Source: Methylorubrum populi (GTDB taxonomy: Bacteria; Pseudomonadota; Alphaproteobacteria; Rhizobiales; Beijerinckiaceae). From it: a stretch of DNA of 64,000 nt. Location of the stretch: positions 186,001 to 250,000 of the forward strand of contig JAQIIU010000002.1 of the NCBI GenBank assembly GCA_036946625.1. The letters run 5' to 3'. This document shows positions 1 through 8,682 of the stretch, one piece after another (the stretch's first letter is position 1; each line of letters opens with the position of its first letter). The notes under the pieces were generated by a model. That model saw only the letters and a program-made list of their open reading frames with translations. It did no database searches and was not told the origin of the DNA. Both the position numbers and the translations under genes were made by a program.

Positions 1-235
1 TCTGCGACGGATCGACCATTACGGAAGCCGGTATGCCTGCCGCGGCCCGGTTGTGCAATGCCACGGCGGCCTTTGTCCCCGATTCGGATTGCGGAAAAGA
101 CGGGCCAAGTCCCTGTCAGATCCACACTTTGTCTGAAACCATACAATCCCCGCGACACGGTGCGCAGCCTCCGCCGCCCCGTTCGGGGCAGCGGCGGTCG
201 GGCTCCCGCGCAGGGGCCGGGACGTGCTCGGCGGG
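1..235. other. no gene seen at the window start
   Basis: Downstream of the flavoprotein stop. No protein-like frame, repeat copy or RNA gene was recognised; GC-rich with some short inverted arms (GCCCCGTTCGGGGC at 176-189). Confidence 0.4.
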
Positions 236-1624
236 TCATGCCCGGGGCAGCCGGCCCGCGAGATCGGAGAGCGCGGTTCCGAGCCCTTCCTCCAGGGCCG
301 GGTGGTAGAACGGGCGGTCGCGCAGGCGCCGCAGGTCGAGCCCGTCCTGCACCGCGTAGGCGAGGATGTGGCCGAGATGCTCCGCCTCCGGGCCGATCAG
401 TTCGGCGCCGGCGAGGCGCCCGTCGGCTTCCGCGTAGAGGCGGATGCCGCCCTGGGCCCGGTCCATCACCTGCGCCCGGCCCTGGTCGCAGAAGTCGGCA
501 CGGCCGACGACGTGGCCGGCATCCGGATCGAAACCATTGCCGATCACGGCGATCTGCGGCTGGCTGAACACCATGGCGAGCGCGACCCAGCGCTCCGGCC
601 GCTCGGCGCCCTCCCCTTTCGCGATCCGTGCGGCGTTGCGGCCGGCGATGCGGCCCTGCCGGTTCGCCTCGTGCAGCACCGGGCGGTCGGCGTTGGCGTC
701 CCCGGCGATCAGGATGCGGGTTCCCTCGCACAGGAGCGAGCGGGCGTCGTAGGCGGGGCTTCCCCGGTCGTCGAGCCGGGCGCCGGTCCGATCGAGGCCG
801 ATCCCGTGCAGGTTCGGCGGGCGGCCCGCGGCGGCGAGCACCCGGGCGAAGGTCTTTTCTTCCTCGCCCCCGGCGCCACGCCAGCCGAGATGGACGCCCT
901 CGCCGTCCGGCGCGCCGGATTCCACCTTGGCGCCGAGATGCAGGTCGAAGCTCCGCGAAAAGATCGCGCGGGCCGCCGCCTTCAGGTCGGGGTCGCTCAG
1001 GCCCCCGAGGCTGTCGCCGGGATCGAACACGCTCGTCGCCACCCCGAGCCGGGCCATTCCCTGCGCGAGTTCCAGCCCGACCGGGCCGGCGCCGAGCACG
1101 GCGAGCGAGGGCGGCAGGTCCTCGATCTCGAACACGGTGTCGGTGGTGAGCACCCGGGCGCCGAGGCCCTGCAGCGGCTCGGGCACGCTCGGGCTGGAGC
1201 CGGTCGCCAGCACCGCCGCCTTGAAGCGCAGGCGGGTGTGGTCGTCGATGCGCAGGAGGTCCGGTCCCTCGAAGACCGCCCGGCCCGTCAGGCGCGATTC
1301 CTCCGGCAGCGTGTCCAGCCCCTCGAAGACGGAGGCCACGAAGCGGTCGCGCAGGTGCCGCATCCGGCCGAGCACCGCGCGGCCGTCGACGCGCACCGGG
1401 CCGGCATGGATGCCGAGACGGTGCGCCTCGCGGGCGTCCTGCGCGGCCTCGGCCGCGGTGATCAGGAGCTTCGAGGGCATGCAGCCGACCCGGGCGCAGG
1501 TGGTGCCGCCGGGGCCCTGCTCGATCAGCACGGCCTTCGCGCCCCCAGCGAGCGCGGCCCGGTGGGCGGCGATGCCGGCGGTGCCGGCACCGATCACCGC
1601 GACGTCGCAGGCGATGTCCCGCAT
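236..1624 (-). CDS. dihydrolipoamide dehydrogenase-like FAD/NAD(P) oxidoreductase
   Basis: Class-I pyridine nucleotide-disulfide oxidoreductase, 462 residues, the usual family length. Seen: N-terminal FAD dinucleotide fold (GAGTAG, about residue 12), the redox-active disulfide as C-x4-C inside TTCARVGCMPSK, a second nucleotide fold (LGAGPVGLEL), the FAD-binding GDAN stretch, and a C-terminal dimerisation domain with the HPALEE His-Glu pair that acts as proton relay in lipoamide dehydrogenases. It probably transfers electrons between NAD(P)H and a disulfide; whether the substrate is lipoamide, glutathione-like or other cannot be read from sequence. It begins 4 bases after the stop of the upstream dehydrogenase, so the two are probably co-transcribed. 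No 2-oxoacid dehydrogenase genes lie beside it, which argues against a dedicated complex subunit. Confidence 0.8.
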   Translation of the reverse strand: MRDIACDVAVIGAGTAGIAAHRAALAGGAKAVLIEQGPGGTTCARVGCMPSKLLITAAEAAQDAREAHRLGIHAGPVRVDGRAVLGRMRHLRDRFVASVFEGLDTLPEESRLTGRAVFEGPDLLRIDDHTRLRFKAAVLATGSSPSVPEPLQGLGARVLTTDTVFEIEDLPPSLAVLGAGPVGLELAQGMARLGVATSVFDPGDSLGGLSDPDLKAAARAIFSRSFDLHLGAKVESGAPDGEGVHLGWRGAGGEEEKTFARVLAAAGRPPNLHGIGLDRTGARLDDRGSPAYDARSLLCEGTRILIAGDANADRPVLHEANRQGRIAGRNAARIAKGEGAERPERWVALAMVFSQPQIAVIGNGFDPDAGHVVGRADFCDQGRAQVMDRAQGGIRLYAEADGRLAGAELIGPEAEHLGHILAYAVQDGLDLRRLRDRPFYHPALEEGLGTALSDLAGRLPRA

Positions 1625-1628
1625 CGCC

Positions 1629-2435
1629 TCAGGCCGCCATGGTGAGGACGGCGCCGCCGTCGACGCGCAGGTTCTCGCCGGTGACGAAGCTCGCCTGCTC
1701 CGAGCAGAGGAAGGCCACCGCCGCGGCGACCTCGTCCGCCCGGCCGCGGCGCCTGGCCACCATGCCGGGGCGCTTCTCCGCGAGGAAGCTCTCGATCGCC
1801 TCGTCGAAGGAGACGCCGAGGTCCTCGGCGCGCTTCTCCATCATCGCGTCGGTCATCGGCGTGGCCACGAAGGCGGGCGCCACCGAGTTCACCAGCACGC
1901 CGTCCGGCCCGTAGGCCTTGGACAGGCCCTTGGTCAGGTTCATCAGGCCGGCCTTGGCGGCGCAGTAGGGCAGTTCCTCGACATAGGGCTGCACCGCGTC
2001 CTCGGAGGTGAAGAACACGATCCGCCCCCATTTCTGCGCGCGCATGCCGGGAATGAAGGCGCGGGCGACGCGGACCGAGGCCATCAGGTCGGCCTGGATG
2101 GTCGACATCCAGCCCGCGTCGTCGATGTCGAGGAAGTCGCCGGTGGCGCCGGTGACGCCGGCGGCGTTGACGAGGATGGCGGGCTGTTGGCCGAAGGCCG
2201 CGTCGGCGAAGTCGCGCAGCTTGCGCGCGCCCGCGTCGCCGGCGAGGTCCGCTTGGCAGGCCTTCACCGCGCCGAGGGGGCTGAGCCGGCCGGCCGCCTC
2301 TTCGAGTTCCTTCTCCTTCACGTCGGAAAGGACGACCTTCACGCCCTCGCGCAGCAGGTACTCCGCGCTCGCGTAGCCCATGCCGGAAGCGCCGCCGGTG
2401 ATCACCGCGACGCGACCGCTGATGCCGAGATCCAT
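1629..2435 (-). CDS. short-chain dehydrogenase/reductase (SDR)
   Basis: Classical SDR of 268 residues. Start chosen at 2435 (MDLGISGR) because the nucleotide motif TGGxxxGxG (TGGASGMG) follows at the usual distance and an AAGGG-type ribosome site precedes it; the frame stays open upstream but shows no SDR similarity. Seen: Rossmann motif near residue 15, NAG-equivalent NAAGV, catalytic Ser in FFTSEDA and YCAAK (Tyr-x3-Lys), and the C-terminal NLRVDGG typical of 3-ketoacyl-ACP reductase and hydroxybutyrate dehydrogenase-like members. It oxidises or reduces an unidentified hydroxy/keto substrate with NAD(P)(H). The stop lies 4 bases before the flavoprotein gene, suggesting an operon and perhaps a shared redox pathway. 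Confidence 0.82.
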   Translation of the reverse strand: MDLGISGRVAVITGGASGMGYASAEYLLREGVKVVLSDVKEKELEEAAGRLSPLGAVKACQADLAGDAGARKLRDFADAAFGQQPAILVNAAGVTGATGDFLDIDDAGWMSTIQADLMASVRVARAFIPGMRAQKWGRIVFFTSEDAVQPYVEELPYCAAKAGLMNLTKGLSKAYGPDGVLVNSVAPAFVATPMTDAMMEKRAEDLGVSFDEAIESFLAEKRPGMVARRRGRADEVAAAVAFLCSEQASFVTGENLRVDGGAVLTMAA

Positions 2436-2652
2436 GAATCGCCCTTTTTCGGTTGTCGGCGTCCGGTTCGACCGTCCGGTGTCGGCGCGGCGACCTTTCG
2501 ATAAAGCCGCGTGCCAACGGAGGGCATGGGGGATCGTTCCCCTCCGGTCCGGGCCTGCGGCGATCCGACCGGTTTCGGGCGGGATCGGCGGCGGGCGCCG
2601 CACGTCGCGAGGTGGTCGCCCCCGAGAAAACCTTTGCGCGGACCGTCGCCGC

Positions 2653-2771
2653 GCGGCACGGGCCCGCCACTGGACGATGGAGGATCGCCGAGCCCACGAG
2701 GCGATGGGGTTCGCGGAGGGCTGGGGCTCTGCGCCGATCAGCTCACGGAGGTGGTGAAGGGGTTAGGCTGA
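2653..2771 (+). pseudogene. remnant of an SRPBCC (AHSA1-type) protein C-terminus, frameshifted
   Basis: One frame encodes ARARHWTMEDRRAHEAMGF followed by AEGWG, then similarity jumps by one base near 2725 to a second frame reading LCADQLTEVVKGLG and a TGA at 2769-2771. The composite resembles the conserved C-terminus of SRPBCC/AHSA1-like proteins (HEAMGFxEGW...DQL). Nothing upstream resembles the rest of the domain, so this looks like a truncated and frameshifted relic. The similarity is judged from memory of the family pattern, not from a search. Confidence 0.45.
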
Positions 2772-2839
2772 CGGCTTCCGGAAAACCCTCCCCCCTCTTC
2801 CGCAGAGGGGAGAGGGGGGGATGCGCGGTGATTGTCGCG

Positions 2840-3008
2840 TCATACCATCCGGTCGATGCGTTCGGCCTGTCCTCACGTCCTTGCGAGGCGAAGCCGTGGC
2901 CATCCAGGGCGCGGCCTTTCCGGATCTGTCGCACCCTGGATCGCTTCGCGGCCGCGCGCGAGGACGGCGTGGGGCCAAACCCGAAGCGATCGATCGGAAA
3001 CGGTATGA
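2840..3008 (-). repeat. dispersed repeat family B, copy 1
   Basis: A 169-bp copy of the repeat also seen at about 12.4, 22.9, 25.8 and 43.1 kb, here reversed. Its ends form an inverted pair, TCATACC at 2840-2846 and GGTATGA at 3002-3008. Internal inverted arms GCGATCCAGGG and CCCTGGAT flank the conserved CAGGTCCGGAAAGG segment. No coding capacity is evident. It lies directly downstream of argF. Confidence 0.8.
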
Positions 3009-3015
3009 TCTGTCC

Positions 3016-3966
3016 TCAGGCGGCCTCGCCCAGGCACCACGCCAAAATCCCCTTCTGCGCGTGCAGACGGTTCTCGGCCTCGTCGAACACGACCGATCGC
3101 GGGCCGTCGATCACCTCGGCCGTGACCTCCTCGCCGCGATGCGCCGGCAGGCAGTGCATGAAGATCGCGTCCTTGGCCGCCGCTTTCATCAGGGCCGCGT
3201 CGACCCGGTAGGGCGAGAGCAGGTTGTGGCGGAAATGCTCGTCGTCGTCGCCCATGGAGACCCAGCAGTCGGTGACCACCGCGTCCGCCCCCTCGACCGC
3301 CGCGTAGGCGTCGGTGGTGGCGTTGACGCGCGCGCCCTCGCGCTCGGCCCAGGCGACGAGCGCCGGCGGCATCGCCAGCTCGTTCGGCGCGGCGACGTTG
3401 AGGGTGAAGTCGAACCGGGCGGCGGCGTGGACCCAGCTCGCCAGCACGTTGTTGGCGTCGCCCGACCACGCGACGGTGCGGCCCCTGATCGGCCCGCGAT
3501 GCTCCTCGAAGGTCAGCACGTCGGCCATGATCTGGCAGGGATGCGAGACCTTGGTCAGGGCGTTGATCACCGGCACGGTGGCGTGCTCGGCCAGTTCCAC
3601 CATCAGGGTGTGGTCGAGGGTGCGGATCACGATCGCGTCGACGAAACGCGAGAGGACGCGGGCGGTGTCGGCCACCGTCTCGCCGCGGCCGAGCTGCATC
3701 TCCTTGCCCGTCAGCATCAGGGTGTCGCCGCCGAGTTCGCGCATGGCCACGTCGAAGGAGACGCGGGTGCGGGTCGAGGGCCGGTCGAACACCATCGCCA
3801 GCATCTTGCCGGTGAGCGGTCGCTCCGCCGCACGCCGGCCCTTCACCCGTGCGCGCTTCATCGCGGCGGAGGCGTCGAGGACGCCGCGCAGGGTCTGCGC
3901 GGAAAAGTCCTTCAGGTCGAGGAAGTGGCGGACATGCGGGCCGCTGCCGTTCAGAGTGGTGGTCAT
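3016..3966 (-). CDS. argF: ornithine carbamoyltransferase
   Basis: Transfers the carbamoyl group of carbamoyl phosphate to ornithine to give citrulline in arginine synthesis; cytoplasmic, normally a trimer. The 316-residue length is standard. Seen: carbamoyl-phosphate site STRTR, HPCQ at mid-protein, ornithine-binding motif SMGDD (SMG loop), and catalytic HCLP near the C-terminus. It follows argD by 27 bases on the same strand and is most simply transcribed with it from the promoter upstream of argD. The anabolic rather than catabolic form is inferred from that linkage. Confidence 0.96.
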   Translation of the reverse strand: MTTTLNGSGPHVRHFLDLKDFSAQTLRGVLDASAAMKRARVKGRRAAERPLTGKMLAMVFDRPSTRTRVSFDVAMRELGGDTLMLTGKEMQLGRGETVADTARVLSRFVDAIVIRTLDHTLMVELAEHATVPVINALTKVSHPCQIMADVLTFEEHRGPIRGRTVAWSGDANNVLASWVHAAARFDFTLNVAAPNELAMPPALVAWAEREGARVNATTDAYAAVEGADAVVTDCWVSMGDDDEHFRHNLLSPYRVDAALMKAAAKDAIFMHCLPAHRGEEVTAEVIDGPRSVVFDEAENRLHAQKGILAWCLGEAA

Positions 3967-3993
3967 CTCGATATCTTCGCTCGCGGTGCTGCC

Positions 3994-5184
3994 TCAAGCA
4001 GCGCCGCGCATCTGCGCCTCCAGATCGGTCGCCGCGGCTTCGAGTCGGGCCACGGCCTCGTCCACTTCCGCTTCGCCGACGATCAGCGGCGGAAGCAGGC
4101 GGACCACGTTGTCGCCGGCCGGGATCACCAGCAGGTGCCGCGCGCGGGCGGCCGCCGTGAACGCGGCGTTCGGCAGGTTGAGCTTCAGGCCCCGCATCAG
4201 CCCCTGCCCGCGCAACTCGGCGAAGACGTGGGGATGGCGGTCGATCAGGCCCGCGAGTTTCTGGGTCAGCAGCAGGCCCATGCGCTCGACATGGGCGAGG
4301 AAGCCGTCGCCCAGCACCACGTCGAGCACGGCGTTGCCCACCGCCATGGCGAGCGGGTTGCCGCCGAAGGTGGTGCCGTGGGTGCCGGCCGTCATGCCGC
4401 GGGCGGCCTCGGCGGTGGCGAGGCAGACGCCGAGCGGGAAGCCGCCGCCGATGCCCTTGGCCGCGCTCATGATATCGGGGGTGACCCCCGACCATTCGTG
4501 GGCGAAGAACTTTCCGGTGCGCCCGACGCCGGTCTGCACCTCGTCCATGACGAGGAGCAGGCCGTGCGCGTCGCACAGGGAGCGCAGGCGGCGCAGCATC
4601 TCGCCGGGAATCACCCGCAGGCCGCCCTCCCCCTGGATCGGCTCGATCATCAGGGCGGCGGTCTCCGGCCCGATCGCGGCCTCGAGGGCCGTGAAGTCGC
4701 CGACCGGCACCTGATCGAAGCCCTCCACCTTCGGGCCGAAGCCCTCGATGTATTTCTGCTGGCCGCCGGCCGCGATGGTCGCGAGCGTGCGGCCGTGAAA
4801 GGCGCCCTCGAAGGTGACGATGCGGTAGCGCTCGGGGTGGCCGCCGGCCGCGTGATACTTGCGCGCCGTCTTGATGGCGGCCTCGTTGGCCTCGGCGCCG
4901 GAATTGGCGAAGAAGGCGACGTCGGCGAACGTCGCGTCCACGAGCCGCCGGCCGAGCCGTTCGCCCTCCGGGATCTGGAACAGGTTCGAGGTGTGCCAGA
5001 GCTTTTGCGCCTGCGTCGTCAGCGCCTCGACGAGGTGCGGATGCGCGTGGCCGAGGGCGTTGACGGCGATGCCGGCGCCGAAATCGAGGTAGCGGTCGCC
5101 GTCCTCGGCGACCAGCCATGCGCCCGCGCCTCGCTCGAAGGCGATCGGGGCGCGGGCGTAGGTCGGCAGCAGGGCGGAGGTCAC
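3994..5184 (-). CDS. argD: acetylornithine aminotransferase
   Basis: PLP-dependent class-III transaminase (396 residues) converting N-acetylglutamate semialdehyde and glutamate to N-acetylornithine; it may also serve as succinyldiaminopimelate transaminase. Start chosen at a GTG at 5184 ([11 protein letters not shown]) because GAGGAG lies 10 bases upstream and the known family N-terminus begins there; the frame runs on upstream without similarity. Seen: [25 protein letters not shown], the Asp of [13 protein letters not shown] and the PLP lysine in SAAKGIGGG. First gene of the argD-argF operon. Confidence 0.95.
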   Translation of the reverse strand: MTSALLPTYARAPIAFERGAGAWLVAEDGDRYLDFGAGIAVNALGHAHPHLVEALTTQAQKLWHTSNLFQIPEGERLGRRLVDATFADVAFFANSGAEANEAAIKTARKYHAAGGHPERYRIVTFEGAFHGRTLATIAAGGQQKYIEGFGPKVEGFDQVPVGDFTALEAAIGPETAALMIEPIQGEGGLRVIPGEMLRRLRSLCDAHGLLLVMDEVQTGVGRTGKFFAHEWSGVTPDIMSAAKGIGGGFPLGVCLATAEAARGMTAGTHGTTFGGNPLAMAVGNAVLDVVLGDGFLAHVERMGLLLTQKLAGLIDRHPHVFAELRGQGLMRGLKLNLPNAAFTAAARARHLLVIPAGDNVVRLLPPLIVGEAEVDEAVARLEAAATDLEAQMRGAA

Positions 5185-5224
5185 GCGGGTCCGTCTCCTC
5201 GGGCTCGATCCAGGGGAAGTCGCC

Positions 5225-5258
5225 AAAAGAAAGTGCCGCCTCGGGGGACGGGCGGCAC
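5225..5258 (-). promoter_or_regulatory. hairpin plus U-rich tail in the argD leader
   Basis: On the minus strand, GTGCCGCC and GGCGGCAC form a perfect 8-bp stem (5251-5258 with 5233-5240, 10-base loop) followed by a T-rich stretch TTTCTTTT. It sits between the predicted argD promoter and the start codon, about 50 bases ahead of the latter. It could be an attenuator-type terminator, a 5' stabilising hairpin, or a late terminator of the AraC gene 270 bases upstream. No arginine-rich leader peptide is visible. Confidence 0.45.
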
Positions 5259-5265
5259 GCGCGCG

Positions 5266-5294
5266 ATTACTAAGAAAAGGGGCGCTCCTGTCAA
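5266..5294 (-). promoter_or_regulatory. predicted sigma-70 promoter of argD-argF
   Basis: On the minus strand a perfect -35 box TTGACA (5294-5289) is followed after 16-17 bases by TAGTAAT (5272-5266). This is the clearest consensus-like promoter in the gap. Transcription would begin around 5259, giving a leader of about 75 bases whose first part is the hairpin described separately. Confidence 0.5.
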
Positions 5295-5524
5295 TCTCGG
5301 GAGCGGAGGCGACAGGGCCATCGCTCGAAGCCGCGTCCGTGGCTTCGCGGCGCGAAGAGCATCGAGCGGAGCGAGAGCCCAAGGGGCCGAGATGTCCGCG
5401 GAAGCCGGCGCCGGCGACCGAGGCCTGCAAAAAATCGGGGCGAGCGCTTCAAGCGATCGCCCTGCGGAGGCGACGGCATTGATTCGCAACGCGCCGGTGC
5501 CGTCCGGCACAAGGCTTTTCGGGG

Positions 5525-6430
5525 TCAGGCCCGCTGCAGCCGCGCCGATCCCGTCGGCGAGCGGCCGATGATCTTGCGGAAGGTCCGGCCCATCCGCCGC
5601 GCATCCGGGAAGCCCGCGCGGGTGGCCGCCTCGCTGAGCGAGACCGTGCCGGAGCGGATCAGCGACTGGGCCAGGGTCACGCGCTCGCGCAGCACGTACT
5701 GGTAGGGCGTCACGCCGAAGCTGCCCTTGAAGGCGCGCACGAAGTAGCCCTCGCTCAAGCCCGCCGTCTCGGCCATCTCGCGCAGCGAGAGCGGCGTGCC
5801 GATGCGCGCGGCGACGAGGTCGCGCACGCGCCGCGCCTGCCGGTGGCTCAGCACCGCGCTCCTGCGCGGGGCCAGGGCCGACAGAGCGCCGGAGGCGCGC
5901 AGAACCGCGAGCGCCACGCTGTCGACCAGGAGCGCGTCCGCGGCGCTGTCGTGGCCGCTCGCCTCCTGCCCCAGGGCGGCCAGCAGGTGGGACACGGTCA
6001 TCCGCTCGGCGAGGTCGCAGGTGACCGCATCGATGGGGAGGTGAGAGAGCGACGCCTCGGTCATCCGCTCCACCGCCGCCGGCATGAAGGCGAGGTAGCG
6101 CCCGCGGCACGGCCCGCTCCAGCGCGTCGAGCCGGCATAGCCGGGCCCGCGCAGCACGAAGGCCTCGCCGGTGTGCTCGTCGCGCCTCCCGTTCCCGGTG
6201 GGGGCGCCGCCGCTGAAGGTGAGCGTGGTCCGGCGCAGGCCGTGCCAGCCGCCGTGCCACGTGCCGACGAGGAGGCCGTCGATCCGGTGCGTGCTGCGGC
6301 CCGCCGCCTCGTAGGCGAAATCGAGGAAGGCGATGCCGTCGAGACCGCTGGCCGGGATCTGTCCGAGGATCGCGTCGGGCGGGGCGCTGAGTTCACCCTG
6401 CACGGAGGCGTTGACGAACGGAACGCTCAT
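5525..6430 (-). CDS. AraC-family transcriptional regulator
   Basis: A 301-residue regulator. The C-terminal about 100 residues hold the two AraC helix-turn-helix units: SLREMAETAGLSEGYFVRAFK, wrapped in the family pattern, then GVTPYQYVLRERV and SLSEAATRAGFPDARRMGRTFRK. The N-terminal about 190 residues resemble a ligand-sensing domain but the ligand is unknown. It is divergent in position from nothing obvious and neighbours the peptide gene downstream on the same strand order (peptide stop at 6700, regulator start at 6430), so control of the peptide or argD is possible but unproven. Confidence 0.85.
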   Translation of the reverse strand: MSVPFVNASVQGELSAPPDAILGQIPASGLDGIAFLDFAYEAAGRSTHRIDGLLVGTWHGGWHGLRRTTLTFSGGAPTGNGRRDEHTGEAFVLRGPGYAGSTRWSGPCRGRYLAFMPAAVERMTEASLSHLPIDAVTCDLAERMTVSHLLAALGQEASGHDSAADALLVDSVALAVLRASGALSALAPRRSAVLSHRQARRVRDLVAARIGTPLSLREMAETAGLSEGYFVRAFKGSFGVTPYQYVLRERVTLAQSLIRSGTVSLSEAATRAGFPDARRMGRTFRKIIGRSPTGSARLQRA

Positions 6431-6683
6431 CGGCCGCTTCGGTCTCCTCGGTCGTTCGCGCTTGCGTTGCGCGCATCGTCATCCCTGCCGTGCTCCCGCT
6501 CCCGGGGCGCGCGGCCATGCCGAAAGGTCGGCCCATCGAAACAGTTCATCGGCCGCTCCTGTTCCCTCGGGTCCACGGTGGACGGCGAACGGGGCAGGGC
6601 GGCACGGGAGGACGAGGCTCGGCCGGCGCAGGGCCGGAGAGCCCCGCGGAAGCGGTGGGGTCGGGCGCTTCCGCGGGAGGGCG

Positions 6684-6701
6684 AAGCCTTTGCGAAGGCT
6701 T
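6684..6701 (-). terminator. possible weak terminator overlapping the peptide stop codon
   Basis: AAGCCTT (6684-6690) and AAGGCTT (6695-6701) form a 7-bp stem with a TGCG loop that covers the stop codon of the peptide gene. There is no U-tract, so its termination value is doubtful; it may only protect the 3' end. Confidence 0.25.
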
Positions 6702-6918
6702 ACTTGCCGAGGAGGCCGCCGAGCAGGCCGCCCACCGCGCCGAGCACGGTGTCGAGCGTGCCGCCGACGAGGCCGCCCACCTGATCGATCACGCCGGACA
6801 CGGCGCCGAGTTCCTGGCTGAGGTCGAGTTCCACGCCGACGCCGAGAGACAGACCGCCGCCGACCTGATCCAGCTCCGCGGCGTTCAGCTCACGGATGGT
6901 GCCAATGTTCTGCTGCAT
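6700..6918 (-). CDS. double-glycine leader peptide precursor with glycine-zipper core (bacteriocin-like)
   Basis: A 72-residue precursor. Start at 6918 is fixed by GAGGAG 6 bases upstream; a second in-frame ATG at 6939 would make this site part of the coding region. Residues 11-22, LNAAELDQVGGG, match the C39-protease leader consensus LSxxELxxIxGG, predicting cleavage after Gly22. The 50-residue product is acidic at first (VELDLSQEL) and then a hydrophobic Gly/Val/Leu tract with repeated GxxxG spacing (G48/G52, G49/G53, G60/G64/G68, G63/G67/G71). No cysteine. The C39 ABC exporter and HlyD adaptor lie divergently 470 bases away. Family knowledge: such cargo are class-II bacteriocins or surface toxins; in Caulobacter the Cdz toxins are glycine-zipper peptides exported by type I machinery. 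Toxicity here is inference. TATAGA at 6963-6958 on this strand could be a -10 box. Confidence 0.75.
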   Translation of the reverse strand: MQQNIGTIRELNAAELDQVGGGLSLGVGVELDLSQELGAVSGVIDQVGGLVGGTLDTVLGAVGGLLGGLLGK

Positions 6919-7386
6919 GTTATTCTCCTCTTCGTCCATGCGATATTGGAAGATCGTTCTATATTTGTGTCTTCCTGTGGAATAAGAGCGGCGTTGCTGC
7001 GCTGCTCTGCTGGATAAGGTACGGATATTATTCCGGCAGGCAACCCGGCCTGCACTTACGGTTTCGGAACCGATCGGGATGGAAACGCGCGGATGGCCAT
7101 ATCTTGCTCTCCAAAACCGCTGCCGGTGGCCGTGGAAGCGTTGCAGCAATCGCCCGTGGGTGATTTCATGCGTTCGCTCTACGCCTTTCGGCGGTCCCGT
7201 GAGGCTGGCCGAGCGGACCGCCCGACCGGCGCCGGGCTGGGGAGCAAAAATTGACCTGGCCCGTCCCGGGAAGGTCCTTCGATCTTGGGCATCGGGTAAA
7301 AAGTTGAAATTATTGCGGATTATGACATCCATGCGTCAGAATATCGCACATCGCCGGATTGTCGCAGGCCCGGGGGAGGCTCGGCT
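6919..7386. other. divergent intergenic region between peptide and exporter genes
   Basis: About 470 bases with lower GC than the surroundings near the peptide start (6900-7060) and near the adaptor start (7295-7360). It must hold promoters for both directions. A minus-strand -10-like TATAGA lies at 6963-6958. On the plus strand TTGACC (7251-7256) and TTGAAA (7304-7309) are possible -35 elements without a convincing -10. No further small peptide with a double-glycine leader and no immunity-type small membrane protein was seen in either strand. Confidence 0.5.
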
Positions 7387-8682
7387 TTGAACGCGCCGCT
7401 GTTCCGTCACGAGGTCGTCGAGGCGCGCCGGAGCGCGTGGCTCGGCGAGGCCCAGGTGATGCAGCCGCTGCCCGTTCGCGTGGTGGTCGGGCTCTGCCTC
7501 GCCTTCGTCGTCCTGGTCGGCCTCTACGCCTGGCTCGGCAGCTACACCCGCCGCGTCCATGCCGAGGGGATGCTCGCCCCCGATATCGGCCTCATCACCG
7601 TGGCGAGCCCGCTCGCCGGGCGGGTCAGCGCGTCGGGCGTCAAGGAGGGCGACCGGGTCGAGCGCGGGCAGCTTCTCTTCTCGATCGATCTCGACGCGGT
7701 CTCGGCGAGCGGGCCGACCCAGGAGCGGGTGATCGCCCAGCTCGGCCGGCAGAGGGAGAGCGTCGAGCGACAGCGCGCCGCCCGCGCCGCCATGGCCGAG
7801 GCCGAGAAGGAGGGGCTGAGGGAGCAGATCGCCAACCTGGAAGCGCAGCGCGCCAAGATCGAGGAGCAGCTCGCGCTCCAGGAGAAGCTCGTGCCCCCGC
7901 TCAAGACCCGCGCCGACGAACTCGCCGACCTCGTGACGCGGGGCTTCGCCCGCGCGGCCGACTTCCAGAGCCAGAACTACCTCTACCTCCAGGCCACCTC
8001 GCAGCTCGCGCAGTTCCGCCAGGGCGGGCTCCAGGTCGAGGGCAAGCTCGGGGATCTGAAGGCCAAGCTCTCGACCTTCGACGAGACGCTGGCGCGCGAC
8101 CTGGCCGAACTCGACCGCAGCGCCGCCCAGCTCGAACAGCAGCGGGCCGAGAGCGAGGCGCGCCGCGCCATCGAGGTGCGCTCCCCTGAGCGCGGCATCC
8201 TCACCTCGATCCGCGCCCAGGCCGGGCAGACGGTGGCGGCGGGCGCGAGCCTGCTCACCCTGCTGCCGAGCGACGGGCGGATGCAGGCCAACCTGTTCGT
8301 CGATTCCTCGGCCATCGGCTTCATCGAACCCGGCGCCAGCGTGATGCTGCGCTACGCCGCCTTCCCGTTCCAGCGCTTCGGCCTGCACCGGGGCACGGTG
8401 ACCGAGGTGACCCGCGCGCCGCTCGAAGGCGACGGCAGCGCCCAGCCGGAGGCGGCGAGGGACGCGGCCAAGAATGCGGGGAACGGCGGGGTCTACCGCA
8501 TCATCGTGCGGCCGGACGAGAACAGCGTGACGGCCTACGGCGAGCAGCGCCGGCTCGAGGCCGGCATGCGGGTCGAGGCCGACATCGCGCTCGAAAAGCG
8601 CGCGCTCTACCGATGGCTCCTCGACCCCCTCTACCACGTCAAGCGCAGCGTCGATCTCGTCACGCAAGGAGGGGAGCGTTGA
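7387..8682 (+). CDS. HlyD-family periplasmic adaptor of a peptide ABC exporter
   Basis: Membrane-fusion protein (431 residues) that would link the inner-membrane exporter to a TolC-like channel encoded elsewhere. Start is a TTG at 7387 with GGGGGAGG 7 bases upstream. Seen: cytoplasmic N-terminus, one membrane helix (about residues 30-50, VVVGLCLAFVVLVGLYAWLG), a split lipoyl domain (SPLAGRVSASGVKEGDRVERGQ; later RSPERGILTSIRAQAGQTV), and a long charged coiled coil between about residues 110 and 265, then a beta-barrel domain. This layout is that of CvaA-type adaptors in double-glycine peptide export. Its stop overlaps the exporter start by TTGA, implying translational coupling. Confidence 0.88.
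   Translation: MNAPLFRHEVVEARRSAWLGEAQVMQPLPVRVVVGLCLAFVVLVGLYAWLGSYTRRVHAEGMLAPDIGLITVASPLAGRVSASGVKEGDRVERGQLLFSIDLDAVSASGPTQERVIAQLGRQRESVERQRAARAAMAEAEKEGLREQIANLEAQRAKIEEQLALQEKLVPPLKTRADELADLVTRGFARAADFQSQNYLYLQATSQLAQFRQGGLQVEGKLGDLKAKLSTFDETLARDLAELDRSAAQLEQQRAESEARRAIEVRSPERGILTSIRAQAGQTVAAGASLLTLLPSDGRMQANLFVDSSAIGFIEPGASVMLRYAAFPFQRFGLHRGTVTEVTRAPLEGDGSAQPEAARDAAKNAGNGGVYRIIVRPDENSVTAYGEQRRLEAGMRVEADIALEKRALYRWLLDPLYHVKRSVDLVTQGGER

Noticed and set aside
6540..6565. A second EcfG-like promoter (GGAAC-N17-TGTT) on the minus strand toward the AraC gene
   Set aside because: The -10 part deviates from CGTT and the N17 spacing is the less usual; a chance match is quite possible.
6919..7332. 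A 138-residue in-frame extension upstream of the glycine-zipper peptide
   Set aside because: The strong ribosome site at 6924-6929 and the leader consensus fix the start at 6918; the upstream part is compositionally unlike a protein and spans the promoter region.
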